DNA of 9,983 bases. Source: Clostridiales bacterium UBA4717. GTDB lineage: Bacteria > Bacillota > Clostridia > Oscillospirales > CAG-272. Position 1 is the first letter of the stretch, and the number at the start of each line of letters is the position of its first letter. The stretch covers positions 1 to 9,983 of the forward strand of contig DHJP01000076.1 in the NCBI GenBank assembly GCA_002404395.1. The letters run 5' to 3'. The translations under genes were made by a program, and so were the position numbers. Below, piece after piece: positions 6,190 through 9,983 of this stretch. The notes beneath the pieces are model-generated. The model did not search any database, was not told the origin of the DNA, and was given only the letters and a program-made list of their open reading frames with translations.

Positions 6190-6217
6190 TGTATTTTTGA
6201 CTCCTTTCGGATATAAT
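6189..6217 (+). promoter_or_regulatory. Possible promoter of the RNHCP gene
   Basis: A perfect TATAAT (6212-6217) lies about 80 nt before the TTG start at 6297. A poor -35 (TTGTAT, 6189-6194) is 17 bp upstream. The site overlaps the start and ribosome-binding region of the divergent small-protein gene, so the two genes could interfere with one another. Confidence 0.4.
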
Positions 6218-6296
6218 GTGGATATACGGATTTATTCATTTGCCGTTCTTATGTATTTATTCTTGGTAATTGCTCTCTGACCGAAAGGAAAAAAAC

Positions 6297-6626
6297 TTGG
6301 AAACCAAAAGATTCTCAAAAAACGATTCGGGTTTTATCTGTGCAAACTGCGGCTTTGAGGTCTTGCCGCTCAAAACCAGCTCACGCGACCATTGCCCGAA
6401 ATGCCTTTATTCGCTTCATGTTGATATAAATCCGGGCGACCGCGCCAACGAATGCGGCGGCAAGCTGCGTCCCGTCAGCGTCACACCCGATTCGAAGCGC
6501 GGATACATAATCAACTATGTATGTGAAAAATGCGGCAAAGCTCACCGCAACCGCGCGGCGTATCCCGCCGCAGTTCAGCCCGACGATATCGGACTTCTTA
6601 TAAAGCTTACGGCAGTCGAAAGATAA
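6297..6626 (+). CDS. RNHCP-domain zinc-binding protein
   Basis: This encodes 109 residues from TTG 6297. The frame is open from another TTG at 6270, but GAAAGGA (6283-6289) sits 7 nt before the codon at 6297, and nothing suitable precedes 6270. The protein matches the RNHCP family (named for its Arg-Asn-His-Cys-Pro motif). Here the motif reads SSRDHCPKCLYSLHVD, with Asp in place of the Asn. Metal-binding pairs are Cys15-x2-Cys18, Cys33-x2-Cys36 and Cys76-x2-Cys79, with a further Cys53, and GDRANECGG between. It is cytoplasmic. Members occur widely in Firmicutes and actinobacteria, and I know of no assigned function. It is followed at 166 nt by nnr in the same direction, across a hairpin array without a T run. 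Confidence 0.9.
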   Translation: METKRFSKNDSGFICANCGFEVLPLKTSSRDHCPKCLYSLHVDINPGDRANECGGKLRPVSVTPDSKRGYIINYVCEKCGKAHRNRAAYPAAVQPDDIGLLIKLTAVER

Positions 6627-6639
6627 GCTGAAAATGCGA

Positions 6640-6780
6640 ACCGTTTGCCGCCATGCACGCACGGCAAGCGGTGTGAAAACGCGAACTTCGCCAAATGAAG
6701 TTTCAGGTTTCACACCGCAAATTTCCGTGCCGCGGTCGGCGTGAAATTTTAAGTTTACTTTTTGAGTCGGCTTCGCCGAC
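6640..6780. repeat. Array of four palindromic hairpins upstream of nnr
   Basis: Four consecutive inverted repeats fill this gap: 6640-6650 with 6662-6672 (11 bp, one G-U); 6668-6680 with 6707-6718 (12 bp, one bulge) enclosing 6684-6689 with 6697-6702; 6719-6725 with 6743-6749 enclosing a GCCG/CGGC core; and 6766-6771 with 6775-6780 (GTCGGC, loop TTC). None is followed by a T run, so they are not ordinary terminators. From memory, GTCGGC-TTC-GCCGAC palindromes resemble interspersed palindromic repeats of Clostridia; this needs checking. Confidence 0.6.
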
Positions 6781-6792
6781 ATTGGGATTATT

Positions 6793-8289
6793 ATGAAATA
6801 CCTGCTGACCTCGGAAGAAATGCGAAATATCGACTGTATGACTTCAAGCTCGATCGGAGTCTCCTCCGAAGTGCTGATGGAGCGCGCCGCGCTTGCCTGC
6901 GCGGAAGCAATAAAGCAATCGGGCTTTGACACCTCTAAGATACTTATCGTCTGCGGGACCGGGAACAATGGAGCTGACGGACTTGCGCTCGCACGGATCA
7001 TTCATCGCTTCTATAACACCGAGGTATATCTTGCCGGAAGCTACGGCGCGTTGCGCGGACTCGTAAAAGCGGAATACGATTCTGCCGCAAGAAGTCGGGT
7101 CAGATTCATAAGCGACCCGGACTTTCGTGAATACACGATAATCGTCGATGCCTTGTTCGGCATTGGGATCTCGCGCGATATCGACGGAAAGCTTGCAGAA
7201 CTGATCGAAATGATAAACGATTCGTATGCGCGGATAATTTCGGTCGATATGCCATCCGGCATATGCGCCGACTCCGGAAAAATATATGCGCACGCGGTCA
7301 AAGCCGACCTGACGGTCACTTTTGCCTATGCAAAGCGCGGACAGCTTCTGTATCCGGGAGCCGACTACTGCGGCAGGCTTTTGGTCCGAGATATCGGTAT
7401 TTATGCCGATCTGTGCGGCAAATGCGACCGCTTCGTTTATACATATAACGAAAAGGATCTTTCAATGATCCCCGAAAGAAGAAGATATTCAAACAAGGGC
7501 AGTTACGGCAGAGTGCTTGTGATCGCCGGAAGCGAAAATATGAGCGGTGCCGCACTCCTTGCCGCCGGCGCCGCATATAAAAGCGGTTGCGGTCTGGTTG
7601 AAGTGTTTACCGATTCAAAGATCGCCGACACCGTGCGGCGCGCACTGCCCGAAGCGATCGTTACCGTCTATGAAAGCGGCGCCGCGCCGGATTACGACAA
7701 GCTTGCCGCCGCAATAAATTCGGCTTCTGCCGTGGTGATTGGTCCGGGTCTTTCCAAAAGTCAAACCGCAAAGGCTCTTCTGACATATACGCTTGAAGCG
7801 TCAAATATTCCAACGGTAGTCGATGCCGATGCGCTTAACATCATCGCCGAAACACCTGAACTGATCCCGTATCTGAAATCAAGGATCGTGACGCCTCACC
7901 TCGGTGAAATGGCTCGACTGACCGGCAAAAGCATTGCAGAGCTGTCGGGCTCCGTTATCGGATCCGCCGAAGAATACGCACGGGCGACCGGTGCGATATG
8001 CGTGCTCAAGGATGCCCGAACCGCAGTCGCCGCAGTCGGAGAAGCAACTTTTTTAAATACCGCCGGTAACAGCGGCATGGCAAAGGGCGGCTCGGGCGAC
8101 ACGCTTGCCGGGATCATCGCCTCGCTTGCATCACAGGGCATCGGTCCGTCCGACGCGGCTCGGATCGGCGTATATCTTCATGCGCTCGGCGGCGACCGTG
8201 CCGCCGCACGGCTTGGCGAATATTCAATGCTTGCACACGATATTGCCGATGAAGTCGGCAAGCTCATGAGCGAAGTTTCAAAGAATTAG
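6793..8289 (+). CDS. nnr: Bifunctional NAD(P)H-hydrate epimerase / ADP-dependent dehydratase
   Basis: This encodes 498 residues, full length for the fused enzyme. It repairs hydrated NADH and NADPH in the cytoplasm: the N-terminal YjeF_N domain (1-~215) interconverts the R and S epimers, and the C-terminal YjeF_C/carbohydrate-kinase-like domain (~225-495) dehydrates the S form using ADP. Visible motifs are GTGNNGADGL (55-64), DALFGIG (119-125), DMPSG (152-156), KGSYGRVLVIAGS (235-247), GPGL (317-320), DADAL (344-348), TPHLGEM (367-373) and the nucleotide-binding GNSGMAKGGSGDTLAG (425-440). Both halves appear active. The ATG at 6793 gives the usual N-terminus, but the upstream sequence (only a short GGGA) is a weak ribosome site, preceded by the hairpin at 6766-6780. 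It may be cotranscribed with the RNHCP gene. No P-loop ATPase or racemase gene, frequent neighbours, lies next to it. Confidence 0.96.
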   Translation: MKYLLTSEEMRNIDCMTSSSIGVSSEVLMERAALACAEAIKQSGFDTSKILIVCGTGNNGADGLALARIIHRFYNTEVYLAGSYGALRGLVKAEYDSAARSRVRFISDPDFREYTIIVDALFGIGISRDIDGKLAELIEMINDSYARIISVDMPSGICADSGKIYAHAVKADLTVTFAYAKRGQLLYPGADYCGRLLVRDIGIYADLCGKCDRFVYTYNEKDLSMIPERRRYSNKGSYGRVLVIAGSENMSGAALLAAGAAYKSGCGLVEVFTDSKIADTVRRALPEAIVTVYESGAAPDYDKLAAAINSASAVVIGPGLSKSQTAKALLTYTLEASNIPTVVDADALNIIAETPELIPYLKSRIVTPHLGEMARLTGKSIAELSGSVIGSAEEYARATGAICVLKDARTAVAAVGEATFLNTAGNSGMAKGGSGDTLAGIIASLASQGIGPSDAARIGVYLHALGGDRAAARLGEYSMLAHDIADEVGKLMSEVSKN

Positions 8290-8313
8290 CTTCCCGAAAG
8301 CACCGTATCTATA

Positions 8314-8353
8314 CGCCTTGGCAAAGCGATCTTTGGTCGTTTTTGCCAAGGCG
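8314..8353 (+). terminator. Stem-loop after nnr, probable terminator component
   Basis: CGCCTTGGC with further pairing AAAGCGA/TCGTTT folds with GCCAAGGCG; outer arms are 8314-8325 and 8342-8353. It lies 25 nt past the nnr stop and is followed by a small TTCG-type hairpin and CTTTTC. The T tract is weak, so the stronger terminator downstream probably completes termination. Confidence 0.45.
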
Positions 8354-8398
8354 CCTTCGGCTTTTCGAAACGGCGGCGCGGTACCCGACGTCAGGCAT

Positions 8399-8447
8399 AA
8401 AAAGCGGGTGTTAAAAACTCATTTTGAGTTTTTAACACCCGCTTTTT
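8399..8447. terminator. Bidirectional rho-independent terminator (23-bp perfect stem)
   Basis: Positions 8399-8421 and 8425-8447 are perfect inverted repeats of 23 bp around a TTT loop. AAAAA begins the left arm and TTTTT ends the right, so it works in both directions. It separates nnr (plus) from the flavodoxin gene (minus), 24 nt from the latter's stop. Confidence 0.93.
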
Positions 8448-8471
8448 ATTTTGCCCGTAAGGCCGAACGGA

Positions 8472-8945
8472 TCATGAAAGCAGACCATTCGCCCACTCTT
8501 TGAGAGCCTTAGCGCTCATTCCGTTGACGATTTTGCCCTCCTTGAAATTGACAGTGGGATAAAGCGCCTTCAGCTTTTCAACCGTTTTACCCATTCCGCT
8601 GCCCCCTGAGGTTGCAAACGGGATCAAAGTCCTGCCGGAAAGGTCATAGCTCTCGATAAAAGTATTTATTATCGTGGGGGCTATATACCACCAGATCGGA
8701 AATCCGACAAATATAGTGTCATAATCACTCATATTGTCAAGCTTTTCGGCAATTTCGGGACGGGAAGCCGGGTCGTTCATCTCAATCGAGCTGCGGCTGT
8801 GTTTATTCTGCCAATTCAGATCCGCATCCGTATACGGCACCTCAGGCTTGATCTCAAAAAGATCCGCGCCGATCGCCTCGGCAAGTCTCTCGGCAGCTTT
8901 TGCGGTTACTCCGCTCGCCGAAAAATAAGCTACAAGTTTTTTCAT
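8472..8945 (-). CDS. Flavodoxin-family FMN protein
   Basis: This encodes 157 residues. A flavodoxin-like fold is shown by the N-terminal strand and FMN-phosphate loop MKKLVAYFSASGVTAKAAERL (first ~20 residues), the EIKPEVPYTDADLNW segment, the central strand and isoalloxazine-contact loop DTIFVGFPIWWYIAPTI, and PFATSGGSGMGKT near residues 110-122. This is the flavodoxin_4 type, often annotated simply as flavodoxin; members carry electrons or reduce quinone-like substrates, and the partner here is unknown. The frame extends to a TTG at 8993, but that lies at the predicted transcription start, whereas ATG 8945 has GAAAGGAAAGG about 8 nt upstream, so I chose ATG. It is a single-gene unit with its own promoter and a shared terminator. 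Confidence 0.94.
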   Translation of the reverse strand: MKKLVAYFSASGVTAKAAERLAEAIGADLFEIKPEVPYTDADLNWQNKHSRSSIEMNDPASRPEIAEKLDNMSDYDTIFVGFPIWWYIAPTIINTFIESYDLSGRTLIPFATSGGSGMGKTVEKLKALYPTVNFKEGKIVNGMSAKALKEWANGLLS

Positions 8946-8997
8946 AACTACTACCTTTCCTTTCGTTCGGATATAACACAGTTTTGCCTGCAAGCAG

Positions 8998-9027
8998 ATT
9001 ATAACACATTACTGACGCAGATGTCAA
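8998..9027 (-). promoter_or_regulatory. Sigma-A promoter of the flavodoxin gene
   Basis: On the minus strand TTGACA (9022-9027) and TATAAT (8998-9003) are separated by 18 bp. Transcription would start near 8991, leaving a leader of about 45 nt. Confidence 0.85.
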
Positions 9028-9069
9028 TTATCCGAATACTTTTCCTGTTTTTCACAGCATTACCGTCAA

Positions 9070-9366
9070 TTATTGCTTTTTTCCCGAGTCGGACTCTTTG
9101 TCGGTGCCGTGCTCCCGCCCGTATTCAAGCAACTCCGTATAGGTAACTTCAAAGACCGCCCTTAGTGCAATAAGCTCAATATCGGTTACAAATCTATCGC
9201 CGCTTTCAATACGCTGGATCGCATTTTTGTCAACGTCAATTCCCATAAGCTGGAGTTTTTCCGCTAACATTCGCTGAGACATCTTGGACTCCGATCCGAG
9301 TCTCAGTTCACGGATCTTTTCACCGCACACATTATTTCTCCCGATCGCCGTTTTGTTTTTGAACAT
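9070..9366 (-). CDS. XRE-family helix-turn-helix regulator
   Basis: This encodes 98 residues. The helix-turn-helix (residues ~16-70) is the Cro/C1 type: CGEKIRELR, then SQRMLAEKLQLMGIDVDKNAIQRIESGDRFVTDIELIALRAVFEV. A short charged tail follows. There is no sensor, peptidase or enzymatic domain, so it should be a simple repressor or transition-type regulator. The frame extends to a TTG at 9402, but ATG 9366 is preceded by GGTGGGG at short spacing and fits the family; the extra 12 residues would run across the operator. Two copies of a 19-bp inverted repeat upstream (9383-9401, 9433-9451) are the likely binding sites, implying autoregulation and control of the divergent genes. It shows no partner toxin or phage genes here. 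Confidence 0.88.
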   Translation of the reverse strand: MFKNKTAIGRNNVCGEKIRELRLGSESKMSQRMLAEKLQLMGIDVDKNAIQRIESGDRFVTDIELIALRAVFEVTYTELLEYGREHGTDKESDSGKKQ

Positions 9367-9381
9367 AATACCCCACCGTTT

Positions 9382-9424
9382 TTGACATTCAGTGCTTGAC
9401 ATTTCTATTATAGTGTGATATTAT
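9382..9424 (+). promoter_or_regulatory. Tandem overlapping promoters of the microprotein unit
   Basis: TTGACA (9396-9401) is 17 bp from TATTAT (9419-9424), which also carries an upstream TGA as in extended -10 promoters. A second TTGACA (9382-9387) is 18 bp from TATTAT (9406-9411). Both point right, toward the microprotein gene. The same AT-rich block contains two minus-strand TATAAT boxes (9407-9412 and 9420-9425) for the XRE gene, without a well-spaced -35 box. Confidence 0.7.
9383..9401. promoter_or_regulatory. Operator copy 2 (imperfect 19-bp inverted repeat)
   Basis: TGACATTCA, G, TGCTTGACA: the left half-site is identical to operator copy 1; the right half-site differs at three positions. 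It covers the -35 boxes of both plus-strand promoters and lies 16 nt before the XRE start codon. A protein bound here would block the divergent unit and the XRE leader. Confidence 0.65.
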
Positions 9425-9432
9425 AAAAATAA

Positions 9433-9451
9433 TGACATTCAGTGAATGTCA
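9433..9451. promoter_or_regulatory. Operator copy 1 (perfect 19-bp inverted repeat)
   Basis: TGACATTCAGTGAATGTCA is a perfect palindrome of 9-bp half-sites around one central base. It lies at the predicted start of the plus-strand transcript and where the -35 region of the XRE promoter is expected. Centre-to-centre distance to copy 2 is 50 bp, close to five helical turns, which would allow cooperative binding. Confidence 0.75.
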
Positions 9452-9484
9452 AAACGGCGTGAAGCGAGCCCTCTTTTAAGTAAG

Positions 9485-9533
9485 CATGATATTTTATCAT
9501 GAAGTTGTAACGGTATGAGCCGTCTGCGACGGC
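9485..9533 (+). promoter_or_regulatory. Leader hairpins before the microprotein gene
   Basis: Two perfect stem-loops lie in the leader: CATGATA/TATCATG (9485-9491 with 9495-9501, loop TTT) and GCCGTC/GACGGC (9519-9524 with 9528-9533, loop TGC). The second abuts the AGGAG ribosome site at 9534. They may influence mRNA stability or ribosome access. Confidence 0.4.
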
Positions 9534-9544
9534 AGGAGAAAAAA

Positions 9545-9685
9545 ATGGACATGATAATCGGTGTGGCAATTATGATTATAGCCGTATTCGCCGTGATCGA
9601 AGTGCTTTGGGCATTAGTCCACGCACGCGAAATGGCAAAACTGGACGCGACAAAAAAGAGACTTGAAGAAAAATACGGCAAGTAA
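9545..9685 (+). CDS. 46-residue single-pass membrane microprotein
   Basis: This small frame begins MDMIIGVAIMIIAVFAVIEV and continues LWALVHAREMAKLD before a Lys/Glu-rich helical end (KKRLEEKYGK). Residues ~3-25 form one membrane helix; the rest is an amphipathic, probably cytoplasmic, helix. AGGAG (9534-9538) lies 6 nt before ATG, an excellent site, and strong promoters lie upstream. I know no family. Its place as first gene opposite the XRE regulator suggests it is the main target of that regulator. It could be a small regulatory membrane protein; type I toxin character is conceivable but the charged, coiled-coil C-terminus is not typical. Its stop is 193 nt before the secreted-protein gene. 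Confidence 0.7.
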   Translation: MDMIIGVAIMIIAVFAVIEVLWALVHAREMAKLDATKKRLEEKYGK

Positions 9686-9878
9686 GCCCCAAAATGCACG
9701 CGAAAAAGCTAAAATCATCCGATTCAAACGCCGCCCGAAGCGGCAAAAAGGCTGCCGTCATGCGACAGTCCGAAAATAACATCACGGCTCGCGGATCGCA
9801 CTTTTTAAATACTGCGTTACGACAGACGGGTTTCATTATTCCCGCGTCTTTGGCGCAGCGGAAAGGAACGGTTTTATA
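9686..9878. other. Spacer between microprotein and secreted-protein genes
   Basis: There is no confident gene. A 61-codon frame (9694-9879) spans it and ends in a TAATG overlap with the next start, but has no ribosome site at its own start and an unusual codon choice (CGA, CTA). A short GCCGC/GCGGC hairpin occurs near 9730 with no T run. I see no clear promoter. Confidence 0.4.
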
Positions 9879-9983
9879 ATGAAAAAATTTGCAAAAGGAC
9901 TTATCGCGGCAGGCGTTGCCTGCACGGTTCTCGCCGGCGGAGCAGCTGTAATGGCTGACGACCTCTCGCGCAATATCAATGTA
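9879..9983 (+). CDS. Secreted protein, N-terminal signal peptide only (cut by window end)
   Basis: The first 35 codons are present. MKKFAKGLIAAGVACTVLAGG is a classical signal peptide: basic start, hydrophobic core, and a probable cleavage after AAVMA before DDLSRNINV. AAAGGA (9862-9867) lies 11 nt before ATG, a little far but usable. The ATG overlaps the stop of the doubtful 61-codon frame upstream (TAATG). The mature start, with its LSRNINV strand, is reminiscent of clostridial stalk-domain or copper-amine-oxidase-N-like surface proteins, but too little is visible to say so. It probably belongs to the unit led by the microprotein. Confidence 0.75.
   Translation, partial: MKKFAKGLIAAGVACTVLAGGAAVMADDLSRNINV

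Noticed and set aside
5711..6280. 189-codon plus-strand open frame opposite the small secreted-protein gene
   Set aside because: No ribosome site precedes its ATG. It starts within the split inverted repeat, and the minus strand has a signal peptide, membrane helix and strong ribosome site.
6381..7001. 206-codon minus-strand open frame
   Set aside because: It is antisense to the RNHCP gene, the hairpin array and the start of nnr, all better supported; no family features are visible.
8318..8503. 61-codon plus-strand open frame after nnr
   Set aside because: It is made of the two terminator hairpins and the antisense of the flavodoxin C-terminus.
9070..9685. Toxin-antitoxin or prophage switch
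   Set aside because: The XRE gene with operators resembles one, but there is no toxin fold, no phage gene and the partner is a divergent membrane microprotein, so the label would go beyond the evidence.
9439..9699. 86-codon minus-strand frame opposite the microprotein gene
   Set aside because: It covers one operator and the leader and has no ribosome site; it is most simply the antisense shadow of the microprotein gene.
9694..9879. 61-codon plus-strand frame between microprotein and secreted-protein genes
   Set aside because: Its spacing and TAATG overlap are suggestive, but it has no ribosome site at its start, a basic composition without fold features and rare codons. I leave it as unproven rather than call it.

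Overview
The window reads as chromosomal DNA from a low- to mid-GC Gram-positive bacterium, most likely a gut-type member of the Clostridia (Oscillospiraceae/Ruminococcaceae-like). The reasons are strong purine-rich Shine-Dalgarno sites on most genes, near-consensus sigma-A promoters, an HPr/Crh-like protein, an RNHCP-family protein and an HtrA + OmpR-type response regulator + histidine kinase cluster. The taxonomic placement is inference. There is no transposase, integrase, CRISPR array or other clear mobile gene.

Layout. (a) 1-78, minus: the 5' end of a tRNA leaving the window, with a perfect-consensus promoter. (b) 296-1050, plus: a promoter and a two-gene operon encoding a coiled-coil/zinc-ribbon protein and a HPr-like protein that lacks the phosphoacceptor histidine. 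(c) 1072-1122: a perfect 23-bp bidirectional terminator shared with the converging operon. (d) 1187-5093, minus: a three-gene envelope-stress module, HtrA-type membrane-anchored protease, response regulator, sensor kinase. It is preceded by a -10 box without a -35 box but with 11-bp-spaced direct repeats typical of OmpR-family regulators. (e) 5128-5675, minus: YbaK/EbsC-type Cys-tRNA deacylase with its own promoter. (f) 5692-6189: a split inverted repeat resembling an interrupted terminator, then a small secreted or membrane protein gene (minus). (g) 6297-8289, plus: an RNHCP zinc-binding protein, a 160-nt array of hairpins, and the bifunctional NAD(P)H-hydrate repair enzyme Nnr. (h) 8314-8447: terminators. 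(i) 8472-9027, minus: a flavodoxin with its own promoter. (j) 9070-9983: a XRE regulator (minus) facing a plus-strand unit that starts with a 46-codon membrane microprotein and runs to the start of a secreted protein cut by the window end. Two copies of a 19-bp operator lie around the divergent promoters.

Most genes are housekeeping or stress functions: metabolite repair (Nnr), translation quality control (YbaK), extracytoplasmic protein quality control (HtrA with its two-component system) and redox (flavodoxin). The less ordinary parts are the HPr-like protein without His15, the operator pair with the divergent microprotein unit, the hairpin array before nnr, and the interrupted terminator-like inverted repeat. 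I do not see convincing evidence of an entirely new defence or mobile system. The divergent XRE/microprotein/secreted-protein locus at the right edge is the best candidate for an undescribed small regulatory unit.
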